Source: Bagarius yarrelli
Lineage: Eukaryota > Chordata > Actinopteri > Siluriformes > Sisoridae
Length of the DNA stretch: 64,000 bases
NCBI GenBank assembly: GCA_005784505.1
Contig: VCAZ01000021.1
Coordinates: forward strand, 3,079,308 to 3,143,307
Reading direction: 5' to 3'
A program made the position numbers and the translations under genes. Position 1 is the first letter of the stretch. Each line of letters starts with the position of its first letter. The notes beneath the pieces are model-generated. The model did not search any database. It was not told the DNA's origin and saw only the letters and a list, made by a program, of their open reading frames with translations. Shown in pieces: positions 23,284 to 37,700 of the stretch.

Positions 23284-26200
23284 TCAGGTGTCTCTGCAGG
23301 CCCGGCAGCACCGTGCTTTAAACTGGGGTAAAGGGCAAAGTTCCAGCTGCCGTACCTTCTCACAGTACCTGGTGCTGTCTTGGCAATCACCTACCAACAC
23401 ATTACATATAGGTTAACTAGTATTGTAAGGAAAAATACTTTGAACCCTATTGAAGTTTTTAAAAAAATAGGAAATCACTTATGTACAAATCTCAGAGAAC
23501 TGTTTTCTCTTCGTCATGATAAAATCTAAAAGATTAAATCAGAGGAACCTTTTTTGTACTGTCCAGTTGTTATTTATCAAAACTGCAACAAGCTTTTCAC
23601 TACTTGTCTTGGCTTATCAGTATAGATCTTAAATTACAGCATGTTTCGTACCTCTCCCACATGACATAATGTTGCAGCGCTGCCAGCTTGCGGGGCGAGG
23701 CTTCCAGGCACAGTGAAACTCTCGAGCTGGTTTTCCACTACGCTGGTGCAGGCATGCGACGTGGCGTGACTGAAATCCGTGGTGGCCGCACGTGGCAGTG
23801 CACTGGGTCCATGGCCCAACGCGCCAATGTAGAGCACAAGCCTCTGTGGTGCAGTTTCGATGTAAGGCGGGCCTAAGTGTCAGAAGCGAAAATGTATTGC
23901 ATCTGGTAGAATTGTGAATGCTGTATGGTAGGTCCTATTCTGACTTTTAACAACATCCAACAACATATCTCTTTACAAAACTTAGACATCAGACCCAAGC
24001 ATGATGCCAGGCACACATTTAATAAAGCTTTGTACTTATATAAATAAGAAAAATTAGAAAATAAGAAGAGATCTTGCCTTGGTTGCTTGCTGCACATCCG
24101 ATTGACGACTCTAGTTCTGTTCTTGTCCTGGCAGAACACATGTCTGTGCTGTAGTGCTTTCTGTGGTCCAACACACTGCCCATGGCACTGAATAAAAAGA
24201 AATCTCACTTAGAAAACTATTCTTTTTTTTTTTCATAAGAAGTAGACTCAGGAAATAAACTTCCTCAAAAAAATCACCAGTGTCACACTTCCCATCTGGT
24301 AACCATCATTGTGATTGTAGCGAAACTTTAATGTAAAGTGTATATTAAAATTTGTTATAGTACAGTGCAAATTTGTGTAAATAATAATTATATATTATTA
24401 GGTCAAACCATAAACCAACTAAGCTAATTAATACATTTAACTATTTGCTTCAGTATTTAATACTTTAATGATCAAGTATTTCAATGGGCTTAAAAGAATT
24501 TACAAAAACAAGAACACAAACAGAGGGATAAAATGTTAGTCTTTAAAAGCTAGTCTTGATGTATACAAATATATAAAACCCATATTATATTAATTGAGAA
24601 AAATGTTTGACTTTGAGAACCTGTTCATATACAGTTTAAAGTGGTGGCTCATGGTTTAGGTGTTGGACTATGGGTTCGATTCCCAGCTCCACCTAGCTAC
24701 GACTGTTGGGCCCCTGAGCAAGACCCTTAACCCCCAATTGCTCAGTTGTATCAAAGAGCTAAATGTAAGTCGCTCTGGATAAGGGCGTTTGCCAAATAAT
24801 GTAAATGTAAGTTACATGGGGAAGTGGTGGCTAATGGTTAAGGTGTTGGACTACCACCCTGACGATTCCCAGCTCCACCAGGCCACCACTTAACCCCCAA
24901 TTGCTCAGGTATATAAATGTAAGTCGCTCTGGATAAGGGCGTCTGCCGAATGCTGTAAATGTTTATATAGGTATATTTTAACTGATACACTATTTTCTAA
25001 TAATATTACATTTTCTACTTATTTTTGCTAAATGCCGTTCAAGATGATAAAGGGGTTGGTAAACTTGCTTAAAAACAAAGTTTTTCTCCTGTTTTTTTTT
25101 TTTTTTCATCGTCATATGACTAAGCATGCATCATTCTCATGATGTTTTACTTACAGGGCCCCATGGAGTTGTTGTCCAGGCAACGCAGGGTTGCAGGTTA
25201 CAGGACTTGGTTTCTGATGGCTTTCTACCCGCACCCATACAAGTGCACCTTCTGTTTGAAGCCCCAAGGCAAGTCACATTGCGTCTCTGTAGCCCCCCAC
25301 CACAGCTTACTGAGCAAGTAGACCACGAGGACACATGCCATCTGAAGTAAAAAAGCAGAAAAGGTTAAGAAAGAATGTATGGAAAAAGACTTGGTTACCT
25401 TTTGCATTGCTTTTAAAGAAGAAAGTTTGGCAAGAGGTAACTTAGTGGTTAGGGTGTTGGACCACTGGTAGGAAGATTGTGAGTTCAGATGACATAATTG
25501 CCAAGCTGCCACAGTGCGCTCAACTGCTTAAATGTATTATAAGTGCGATAAATGATAAAAGATAAAAGTCTGTCACATGCCTTATATGTGAATGTAGAAG
25601 ATATTCGCATAGCCACATCCATATTACGCGCACTGTCTGTTACAATAGCGATGCAGATCGTTTTAGCAGAGGTGTACAGTAATAATTTTTTACGTTGTTT
25701 GCATACTGTCTTGGTCTTGTTTATCATTCTTCTGCCGTTTATTATTTTCACCGGGCAACCAAAATGGCTGCATTTACACTGCACGTATCAAGTGACCTAA
25801 TTCTGATTTTTTTCTCTAATGTGGCTTTAGGTTTTCATTTGTTAATGCGAGTCGAATATCACTTAATAAGTGACGATGGCGCATGACGTCAACTCAGGTG
25901 GACGCCAACAGCAATAAATAACCTACAGCAACTGTGTTTTTCGATATTTATTAATTTTGTTTACTGTAACTGTAAATGTTCAAAACCCAAACCAGAGGCA
26001 GAGGTACTGTTAACAGTCCACAATTAAAGTCTTTTTTTTTGTACCCCGCACTGCACACACACACACACACATGCACACAAAGCTTTCTTTCTCTCTCAGC
26101 ACTTCTCCGCCCAAAGAAAGCGTTGTTTTGCCGATGTTTAAATATGATGCGAAAGCAACATATTAAATAATTATTTCTTTTTCGTTTATTCGTCCTTTAT

Positions 26201-29200
26201 TGATTATCGCACCTTTTTACTTCAGTACATCCACATTGGGTTGTTTTGCCGTGTATAGTGAAAATGCAGATATCGGATAAGGGTCAGTTTTAGAAGTTAA
26301 TGTAAGCAGGTCAACAAAAAAAATGTAATATAGTCACCAAATCAGAATTAGGCATTAAGACCTACAGTGTAAATGCAGCCAATGTTGCCACAAACAATTT
26401 AAATGTGGTGGGGTATCTTCTATCAATACATTCTCACGAGACCAGTCCGATATTGTGTTATGAGGTCTCGTCACACCCCTGAAAATTACAGTTGCCTATA
26501 TGGTCTATAGATTTCTGAGTGGTCTTTGTATTTAGTTTAAATGGATGCAAAGCCAGAACCTTGAGTTAGCACTGCAGTACTAGTGTTACCTGTGGGGGCA
26601 GTGTTGTCCACTACAGCCTTGAGATGAATGGACGTTGTCAGAACATGTGGTGTTTTTTTTGCTTGTACCAGCTGTACAGCAACTTCCTGTAAAATAAAAG
26701 TAAAACAATTACACACATTATATCTGTGATTTTTAAACATTGATTTGGTACAACCCTTGGTTTTAACTTTAACTTTCCTGTTCTTCTATACACTGACCAG
26801 TCTCTTTTTAAGACACATTTTATACCTGCAGGTTAAATCAATTATCCAGGCAGCTCTGTTATGAATACACATCAATCTGGGATGTGAGATCACATTATAA
26901 TGTAATTTTTGTGACCATGAGAATGTCATGGTAGTTCATGCCAGATGGGTTTAAGTATTTCAGAAATCTCCTTGGATTTTCATGCACAGCAATCTCAGAT
27001 ATGTGAGTGGAAACAGCTTATTGAAAAAAAAATAAGCAAGAATGCAATGGTTTTAAGATAGCAACAAGGCTGTTAAAACCCTGATAACCACTCTTGGCAG
27101 TTGTGGTGACCAGAAATGCTTCAGTTAAAACATAATAATTTGATGCTTCAGAAGGATGGACTACAACACCAGAGGACCACATGTGGTTTTAATTTTGCCT
27201 GCCAAGAACAAAAAATCCAGTAAAGTAGCATTAGGATGTGGTACAAATGGGGACATGAAGTGTAAATATGCATCAATTATGTGATGTAATCATATCAAAT
27301 TTGACCAAAATCTCAAGTGTATTATTGCAAAGTAAAATTAAAAATATTTTGGATGTTAACAAGAGCAGGGTTGTTTTGTTAACAAGTTGCATTTTATATT
27401 TTATTAATTATGTAGCACTGAAAAATGTTTTAAAGACTAGTCTCTGGCAGGCTATTCCAGATGCACTGTGTCTCAAATAAAACAGTTCTCCCATCCATAT
27501 ATCATTAAGATAATTTGGTCTAAACAAGATTTTCAAATATTCTTCTTGACAATAATTTACAAATAGGAATGTTCAACATAATTCACAGTTACATGGCTTA
27601 TTATCCACTTTATTAGAGGGTACACTGCTCTAATTTGCTTTAAAAGGATTTCTGGATCTTTTACGCCTTGACAGATACTGGGAGTGATTCCAACACTAAA
27701 GGAATGGCAGTGCTTTGGTCTCTGTGTCTACAAGGTTAGTAGGTTATCACAAAATTGACATGGCTCATGGCTGACCTTCACTACATGTCATGTGCAGTAT
27801 TGGCAAAAGATATATTATGTAGAAGCTCCAGCATGTTACTTGATGATGCAGACAGGAATGTAAGATATACATCTAACCATCAGGTGTACAGTATATAAAA
27901 AAGGCATTTTGTCTCATTTGTGTGGAGGAACTCAAGTGTTCTGCACCTCAACCCCGCTGACCTCAACCCTGCTGAACACATTAGGGATAAATTTGAATGT
28001 CGACTGCATCCCTGACCTCCTCAGCGAACATTAGTGTCTGATATTACTAATGCTATCATGGCTGAACAGGAAACTCTGACAGCTATGTTACACAACCTAG
28101 TGAAAAATATTCGCGTATGGAGGTTATTATATAAAGTTATACAAAAAAAATTAAGTCACTTTCTGTTTAACCTCTTGTACCTGCTTGTTGCACTTGAAAT
28201 GAATGTGAGGTGGACCCCAGATGGTTTGTGGCATAACAAGTGTAAAGTCCAAAGTCGTCCTCGCTGGGCGATTCAATAAACAGCGAGCCGTCTGGCATCA
28301 GTCCTACTCTGCCACGACACAAAACAAAAAAATTCTTAAACACAGATTGGTTTTTAAGACAGACTTTTGGTCAGAAAGTATGCAAAGTTAACTCTTACCT
28401 GCTGCCATTTTTTAACTCCGTCACCTCTTTTTTCCAAAACGTTACTGGCTTCGGGTTGCCCTGCACATCACACTTGAGTTCCACCCTTATAGCCTGCCTT
28501 GGAACCAGAAGAAAACTACCAGAATTGGTCATTATTTCATGAGGGGACTTGTAGACTTTTGAAAATTTCTGCACAATCACGGGTCTTCTGAGAGGTTCTT
28601 TCCATTGTCTGCTGGACTGAGATGTCAATCTTAAATCATTTCCGCGTGAAATATACTGCTGAGTTGGGGATTCTTGTCTCTCATTGGCTTCCAAGGTGGA
28701 ATCATTGTTTTCACCAGTTTTCCTAGTTAGTTCCTCCAACAGCTGTGTAATAAGTTCTTTTTTTTGTGCATCCTGGAGGCCGGCAGATAAGTTACGGTTT
28801 ATCTCATCAAGTTTTTCCATGTCTACCACCAGCAACTGTGGGCCCTGAGACTCAACAACTGCATCGTCATCCAAAAGTTCTTTAGAGACATATGTCCCCA
28901 GATGCTTTAAATTTAGCAAGTGCTGCACGACAGTGTCATAGCGATCAAAACTCAGAACCTCTTTCTCTTCGGAAGATATTTGGTGAATCTTTGCTGGGTT
29001 TTTGTGTCCATCTGTTACCCAGACATCAGTTTCTGGACCTGACAACTTTGTTCTCTTGCTTCCAAGAAGTTTGAGGACAAATTTTTCTTGTGCCTGGCCA
29101 GAAACACAAGTATACATCCCTGCGTCTGAGGCACGGATCTGCTGGATCTTGATGTAACCCATATGGGAAATGAAAACGTGGGGCAGTGGTAGCAGTGGTT

Positions 29201-32200
29201 TTCCATCTTTCAACCAATTAACCTGGCCTTTATTAAAATGATGAGTCGGACAACTCAGCACGATTGAGGTCCATGGAAGTAAATAAGCATATCCACCAAC
29301 TACTAAATGCAGTTTTGGGCCTTTCCTCCACTGAATATAGACCTTGCTCTGGGACAAAATATCAGGATCTGGTTTTGCAGCTACGGGCACAAATAGCTCT
29401 GTAAACAAAAAAATGCAGGTCCTATTACTGTAATAAAATATGCTGATTCACAGACTATTTTTTAAAAGAAGGCAAATAACCCAAAGGTTTTTTTGGAGCA
29501 AAAAGCAAAAAAATACAATTCTGGCACTGCTTATCCTACAGTTCCACTTTCTCCACGAGCACGCTGTATTTACTCATATTGCTCCCTTAGTGCTCCCACT
29601 TCTTGTACTTTATATGTCTCTCGCTATCTACTCCTTCATTTTAAAAACCCTAATAAATAACATATTTAGATGCTTTGTAGGATATTTTGGCTTTGTAATA
29701 TGAACAATAAAATAAACAATTTAATACATAAAAAGTCTTAGACGATGAACTGATAAATAACAGCACATGTGTCTTAACCTAGGCCCATTGTGGATTCATC
29801 ATAGTCGGGTTGGAATGTTTAAATGTGTGCTGAATTTTGCAATCTTAAAAAAAAAATCCTGGCACAAAACCAAAGTTCTCTTACTCTCACAAAGTCCAGA
29901 GGAACACGAACGAGCTTTGAAGGGCTTCGGAACAGAAGCGCAGGACTCTGGAAGAAGAGTTTGATGCTGTCCGTTCAGTCTCAGTCTCCTGCAAACCACT
30001 AGCAACATCTGGGTCCCTTCTCCACAGGTTGCTGAACACTGGACAAACAAGAGATTATTACATTCATTTGCTATGTACCGATGATGGCATTCAGTAACCC
30101 TGCTGTAGATAACTGAGGTCAGGAACATTTCTGCTAACCCTGCCATGAAATATGTGCTTGTTCACCAGTCAGTGTAGGCATTCCCCTCTTCTTATAAACA
30201 AAACCAAAGCGACATCTATCAGCTATATTAATTTATTTAACAGAACACAAAGTAGAAAAAAAACAACAACTGGCGTTAAATCTATTTGCCTCACTGCAAT
30301 GCAACATTTAAACACTTGTCTGTCAAGTGAGTTTGACCCCAAACTGCAAAATGGAATAGAAACATGTGCCTAATATTAAGGTAACCTTGGTGAAGCCAGT
30401 GAAGTCATTTAAAAGCCATAACAATTTATTAAGCAATGACCTTGCCAAGAGTCTTTAAGAGTGACATGCAGTACACAAAACACACAATAAAACAACGTGA
30501 ACCCTATAGCTGCACGAAAGTATGAACAGTAATAATATGGTTGACAGAATTTTGAAACCCGTCCAGGAACATGAACTCAGTTTGTCTTTGAAATAAATAA
30601 ATAATTATATTTATGTATTATGTTATATTAACATATGTATATATGTTTCTGACCTGTGTCCAATTTAAGAAGACCCATTGCGGAGGGCAGTCTATTTGGC
30701 CACAAGGCTGCGTTATGGGCAAACTTAAAGAGGGACAGAAGGTCTCAGGTAACTCCATAACACTTCCATCTGCCATTCGCTGCTTACAAAAAACATCCCT
30801 CTTCTGATGGCCACCTCCACATGTATGAGAACACTGTGCAGAAACAAAGACTAATTGAACTCACCTTGTATTATCACCTTGTATTAAATTAAGAAAAGTT
30901 TGTTAATTACTGTGTTAAATTGTTACGAGTTTCACCAAATAATCATGCACAAGACATCCATATCAGTAGACATGTATTTAAAAGATAGTCCAAGGGTCTT
31001 TTAAATCATAGGTTATTATTTTATTTGTCTTTTGAAAATGGGTTATGTGCACTCTTTACATTCAATGTCAGCCACCTCAGTCACTTCACATCTATAGCAT
31101 CACTTGCTCGCTCCAAGATCTGAGTAGGGTTGCGATCATCGACATGAGTCGACTGATCCAAACGTTGTCATACATCGACAACCAAGATGGAGAAAGTTAC
31201 ATCGACACAGTGTCCTTGCTAGCTTACTCTAATGCAGCAGTGTAACGTTAGCGATAATATGTGTCTGTCTCGCGGTCTCTCAATCAAAGGTGTCAATCAC
31301 ATACAATTTTCCCAACGCCGTTGTCAATCTCAATTTTAATTAGCATGAGTGTAAGGAAACTCATCCCTATAGGTTCAGAGCAGAGCTGGTTTCTAAGGCA
31401 AGTAAATTTAGTTTCTGTGAATCATCAAAATTTATTCTGCAAAAGGTTATTTCATAAATTACTATTTGGTATTCATTCTACAAAGCTAGAAGTGTACCTG
31501 TGCGGTATGACACCAGAAGCAAATGATCCGGCTGAGATTTTCGCAGTATTATGCGATCTCTCTCTGTGTGCATGAAGCCGATTTTTCAAGACTTTTTAAA
31601 AAAAAATCTTACCTTACTCCATTCCTGTATATCCCACTTGGGAGGGCAATCAAATCGATTGCAGGCCTGCACAGAGGAAGGCTTGGGCTGCCGACACTTC
31701 TCATCTTTGACCTTTTCAGTGTGGTTGCTGTGTGTGCTTATATTCAGCTTGCACGTAACAGCTCGAGTCTGCAGGCCAACACCACATGTCGCTGAACAGG
31801 AACTCCAAGCCTCCAACTCCCACCTGGATACACATACATAACTAATCTAAAGACTGCAAACATGTATTTTATTTGATTTCAGGTTCATTTGACTTGGACA
31901 ATGCAAATCAATAACACATGTACATGTTTTTCATTTGGATCAAAAGGATAATTGTTGAACGTTTAAACAATTATCAAGGGAAATATATCGAATGTAATGA
32001 CTACTTATTAAAATATTTTTATGTATTTAAAAATTTATACCATTCAATGTGTTTTTTTATTTAACCAAGTGTGCAGAATATGTTGGGGTGATACAAGACA
32101 AGGATCCCAGATGGCTCTTTATGAAACAGGGTCAGAGGATGGCTACTTGTTATACACAATAGTGTAACATTTGTTTCAGTAAAAAAAAATGAATTATAGT

Positions 32201-33347
32201 CTCCAAAATCTTTATTAGATTTAAACTTGTAACTAATTTAACATGGAATTGTTCTATGTGTAGGTTCAAACAACTTTAATCCTGAATAAAGTTTGATTGT
32301 TTGCTTGCTTTGTTGGCATATTTTCTTGATTATTCAAACACTGAGTCCCAAGGAAAATCTGCATACACTTACAAAAACTTGAGGCTCCAAACTGTGCTTC
32401 CCATAGATGTAATCAAATATCCACACAGTCACAGCATTAGACGTTTTGCAATCCCACTGGTGCCTTTGACCCGAGGGCCACCTTATTAACTCTGATGGTG
32501 GCAACAGAGACCACCAGCGGTTAGTTCAAACCCAGCAGGACATTTCTGCAGCCTGGCAGTTAATTTCGGTGTCTGTGATGACAGTTCAGGTTGGAGAAGA
32601 AAAGCTGCATGTTCCCTTTTAAAAGGAACGTGACTAACCACCGCATTGGATGTGGTGTTGAGGCCCTGTTACCGACTACAGGTGGCCAAATGAAACAAAC
32701 AGAACCCAAAGTTTGTTGTGCTTAAAAACAAAAGCATGGCTTGGAAAAACAGTTGGGAGAACGGCAGAAGGCCCTTTAGTTCTTTTGCTTATGGCATGAG
32801 GTGTGGAAGCGCAGCACAATGAGGCATAGCGTAGGTGTGCGGTGTGGATTTTCCAGCCGCAGACCACCACATTTACTATTTTATTTACTACAAAAGGGTT
32901 TGAAAATATTTAAACAACCAGGACTCTGCTTTGAGATAGCAACTGCAAAATACACAAAACAGTATTTTGGCATGTAAACGGGTGTCTTAACTGTATTATC
33001 TGTTATTTTAATTCACATTACATTTAAAGCATTAGGCAGATACTCTTAAGCCTAGCAGCTTACATACATCTTTGTCATTTATTTTTTCCCCACAAATTAG
33101 AAGTTAAGGGTTAGATGTTTGGTCAAGGGCCCAAAAGTGGCAGCTTGGTTTTCCTGGAAACTAAACTCACAACCTTCTGTTCAGCACTTTAAACATGCAT
33201 TAGTGCTAGTGATAATAAATTGAATATAAATTACATACACACACATATTACTCCTTTCTGTTGACTTTTTAAGGGATGGAGCTTACTATAAGTTCTCATA
33301 AATGTATTAGAAAAGAAGTGTCACGTTTACACATTTCTTGCAGACTT

Positions 33348-33398
<51 letters not shown>

Positions 33399-34727
33399 AC
33401 TCCTTGTTCTTACCTGGGTGGACAAGGTTCAATATTGCAATCCTGCAAGAGTTGAAGAGGTCGCTGTGTACTCACACACTCACTCTCCTCTGCAGCTTCT
33501 CTAGTCTGCTTGTTCAAACAGATCACCACCGCCTCTCTAATCCCTACAAGTAAATTATTAAAAAATGAGAAGCTTTGTATTAGGTTACATCATATTAACT
33601 GTGTGACTTCATCAACTCACCAAGTGACAAGCGATCCCGAACATTACCCATAACCACAAGCACAGAAATTTATTTCAATGTATTTATCCATCTAGGATCC
33701 TTGTGCATTATGTCATGCTGTGTGGGGAAAAACAATCCGAGCAACTCACTATAGCAACTGGTATCAAAGCGAATGATTTCACAGAGACACAACAAAGCCT
33801 TTAAATTAAAATTTATTTTAATTACACAATTCTGTGGATGTTTTTCCAGACATTACATTAATTCTTGAGCTGATTTCCTTACTGAAATCAAAACCTCACT
33901 ATACTAAACATGTACGACAGGACTGGCTGTTTTATAGAGAATTGAACTGTAAAACACACAAAATCTGGGCTTATACTGTGCAATTTTTAATAGTATTTTG
34001 TATTGTTGTTTGTCAGACTATACAAAAATGATCCCCATGTCACACTGTGGGATCTCAGACTATATGACAGTCAGGACGTGTCAAGGGAAACCACACAAAA
34101 CGACTCGTCCAAAGGTTTACATTTACATCTAACGCATTTGGCAGACGCCCTTATCCAGAGCGAACTTTATTTATATCTCTTATACAACTAAGTATACAGT
34201 TGGGGATAAGTGGGCCTTGCTCATGGGCCCAACAGTGGATTGGTGTGCTGGAAATAGAATCCAGATCTTCCAATTAGCAGTCCAACACCTTATCCACTGC
34301 GCTACAACTCCACCCGACATCATTAATCCATGACACGTGGTTTAACCTGCGTTCGTTTGCTATATGGTAGCTAGAAGCAGTGAAAAATCAGCAGTGATGA
34401 CACGTCATTCAAACACTTCTTTTCCTGCTGTATTGTCCCCCGGACTGATTTCAATATTTTCCTATAATTATATGATGTCTCATTAATTGCGTCATCAGGT
34501 TTCTATTCAGGGGCTCCTATTGGTTCTTGGTTTGACCGTCATAGTGGGAGAAGGCAAAATAGTGTCTAAAAACTTTTAATAATGCCAGAATTTCATTGTA
34601 GAAAAAAATGAGAACAGATTTAAACATTGGTTTATAGGAAATTTAGGATTTGAAAATTTGTCTTAGATGACCAAATCGTGGCCAAAATCACACAGTGTGA
34701 ACCCAGGCTGAGACATGGTCAAATATA

Positions 34728-34796
<69 letters not shown>

Positions 34797-37700
34797 CAAA
34801 GAAAGCCATTACATAATGTCAAATTGGGGTTAAAAGTGAGTTAGCAGGAGCATAAATCTGTTGTCATCAAGAAAGGAGGTCATAAATCTAAACTGTAAGA
34901 ATCTTAAGAGTGATACCTGACAGTTACACAGTCCATAATAGACACACAATGTTCAACTCACACATATACACACTAACTAATGGTGCATATAAAATGACTT
35001 ATTTAGCATTAATCTAAACATCTCTTGATTACACTCAATGAGCCAAATTACATTAAAACATGCCAGATTGTGGATCAGCTAATCCAAACACAGTGGGTGC
35101 TAGAAGCATGCAGGGCCCAGACTAATGAATGATTCATTTAGCTTTCGATCTGTTAGTGATGTCAGAACCAATAATGAGCCTCAAAATGTGTGACTACCAT
35201 ATCAAAGAGGCTGTTAGTGTGATGCTACACAGTACTTCCTTCTGTTGAACTGTGTGTGTGTGTGTGTGTTTGTGTTAAAGAGAGAGAGCGAGAAATACCT
35301 AACATGACTGAAAACTGGCTTTTCGTTTTGTAATAAAGTGTGAAATAACATGTTCAGTGTATTCAGGGAATTTGAGTACAAGGATTGTGTTTGGTGGAGG
35401 GTTTGAGGTTCACAGTTTTAAATACGAGCAGTTGTGTTGTCTTCATGGAACTGAATTCTGCAGGACACCGGCCCTTCAGGACCGAGCTTGGTCACCCTCG
35501 CACTAGTGGAACAGCTTTTTTTTGGAAGTGTGGAGGTTCGAAAGAATAGAATCAGATGTTCCATTACCTCTGCTCATATAGTGTATTAGGGTTTTTAGTA
35601 CATTACAAAATATCATCTGTAAAAACGTCAACACTGTAAGATGATACTACAATGCTATTCTCGGCATCTGTTTATTGCCTCTAAAATCCTGTGTTTGTTT
35701 TCCTATTTAGAAGTGGCATCATTTTTTCCATGTTTTGTTCAAAGAATTAAAAATAAACCCTACAACTGCACCTAAGAAAATACTGTCAAATGCTAAATGG
35801 AGAAATTCACATTCCGTGTCTAAACATGCCGTTTTCTGCTTTTTTCCATTTTTCTACTGAGGTTTCAATGTAACAGAAAAGGTAAAGAAGCTGATTGCTT
35901 CTTGTCACATGTTGCCACACTGCACACATGCCACACTTGAGGCATTCTTATGTGGCATTGATATGTTTCAATCTCTCTGTGGCACAGATGTATCTGGAAA
36001 AAAAAAACTAATGTGGCACCGCATGTCCAGTGTGACCGCATTATTTGAATAACAAAATCAAGTGCGCAAAAGACGCAATATGTGACTGGCCACTGAAACC
36101 CCACGGGTACAAGTAGCAGCATCATCAGCATCGTCTGTATAAGGGATGTTCTGAAAGTTCCCTCAGCCTCATCTACATTGCTGGAAGTTATATTTAATGT
36201 CAACTACAGACAAATTCTGCTTTTAATTGGTAAATATTATTTGTGTAATAATTATAGATGATTCTATTTCAGTGAAATCAAAAGAAATCCATCAGATAAC
36301 AACCAATAAAAGCACACAACAACAAACAACCTGCAAGACTACAGACTCATATATAAAGGCTATCTAAGACTTTAGCACAGAGATATAGGCCAAAGCATGA
36401 CTTCAGAGACTTCCTTTAATGCAATAAACCACTTTTAAGCCTAAAGAACAGTCATATTGCTGAAAGGACCATGAGAAAGCATTTAGAGTTGTGGTGTATA
36501 ATAATACTGACAGACAAAATTAAGGTTAACGTGTATCGAAAGCATGCAAGCTAGAAATATATAGATGAATGGACCTGTTCAGGGTCCAAGGCATCTGTAA
36601 AACATCATAGCATAGGCAAGGATAGCTGCTAGTAGAATTGTTCACTGGTCTTTATTAATGATATGAGTGATTTGACTGATGACAACAGTGCAGGATGATC
36701 AGATTCAGCTAAAAGTCTCTAAAGTCAGTCAAAGGCACTTTGTCTAGCAGCAGGATAAAAGAGACACTAAAGACAATGATGAAGTAGATTAATTCTTTTA
36801 CAGAGCCAATGTATGGAATATAATTGACTGGATATGTTGATCATATGACCTTAACCATGAGTCAATGATCTTTTGTTACTCTATATGGAAGCCTACAGAA
36901 GTACAAAAGTTGAAATTGTTTGTATGACCATCATGCATGGTTGTCCCATACTTTGGCTATGTTGTTTCTGACTTTGCAGACTTTTAGCTGATGATGATCA
37001 GTTGAGATGCTTTTGTACACTTAGAGACACACAATTGTATAGAATGTCTTTGAATGCTATAGCATTAAAATATCCCTTCCCTTCTAAAACTTCAGTTCCA
37101 GCATGACTGTGTTCCTGCGCATAAAACGAGCTCTATTCAGACATTATTGCTAAAAACGTAAGTGTCCTTCACAAAGCCGTGACCTCAACCCCAGTGAACA
37201 CCTGGATCAAATTAGAATGTCAAGTGTGCCCCAGACCTCGTCACTCCTCCTCATTGACTGACCTCATGCTTCTGCTCCTGTAGCTGAATAAACACAAATC
37301 CCCCACAGCCACACTCCAAAAACCTTCCTAGGAAGCACTGGGAATTTCAACAAGCACCATGGTAACCAGGTGTCCACACGTTTTTGGTCACATACTATAA
37401 ATTTTAAACAACATTCACATCACTCACCTCCACCACACGTCTCGGAGCATTCAGTAAACCCGTCATACTCCCAGTCGTGTAGCTCCTCTTGCTCTGTGGA
37501 TGTGTTTCTAATTCTCTCACTCTCCTGCTCAGCTCTCACTCCAGCACAGGGTGTACGGTAACAGGGTTGCATCTCTGGGGGCTTCTGTCCGTCACACTCA
37601 TCGTCTGGAAGTTCAGCAACCGTCTGGGAAAAGGAGAGTAACACCCGACACTTCACTGTCCGCCTCTGTATGCCAGCACCACATGATCTACTGCAGGACC

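Larger units (their letters stand above)
23284..26686 (-). other. adamtsl1: adamtsl1 C-terminal TSP1 repeats and PLAC domain
   Basis: Exon 26590-26686 encodes only the second half of a TSP1 repeat (NTTCSDNV, then CSGQHCPHR). Exon 25155-25341 gives a complete repeat (WHVSSWSTCSVSCGGG). Exons 25155-25341 and 24078-24187 together give a degenerate one (WGPCHGQCVGPQKALQHRHV), and exon 23652-23872 the last (WTQCTATCGHHGFQSRHV). The final exon is the PLAC domain with six cysteines (DCQDSTRYCEKVRQ, LCPLPQFKARCCRACRDT). The intron after 24078-24187 has a GC donor. Confidence 0.88.

Noticed and set aside
24640..24965. tRNA genes (B-box GGTTCGATTCC seen here and at 40.96 kb)
   Set aside because: The sequences continue into SINE middle and tail and do not fold into a full tRNA cloverleaf; they are tRNA-derived repeats.
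33338..33553. Plus-strand open frame containing a Thr-His run
   Set aside because: It is a CA microsatellite read in frame and overlaps adamtsl1 exon 33414-33543 on the opposite strand.
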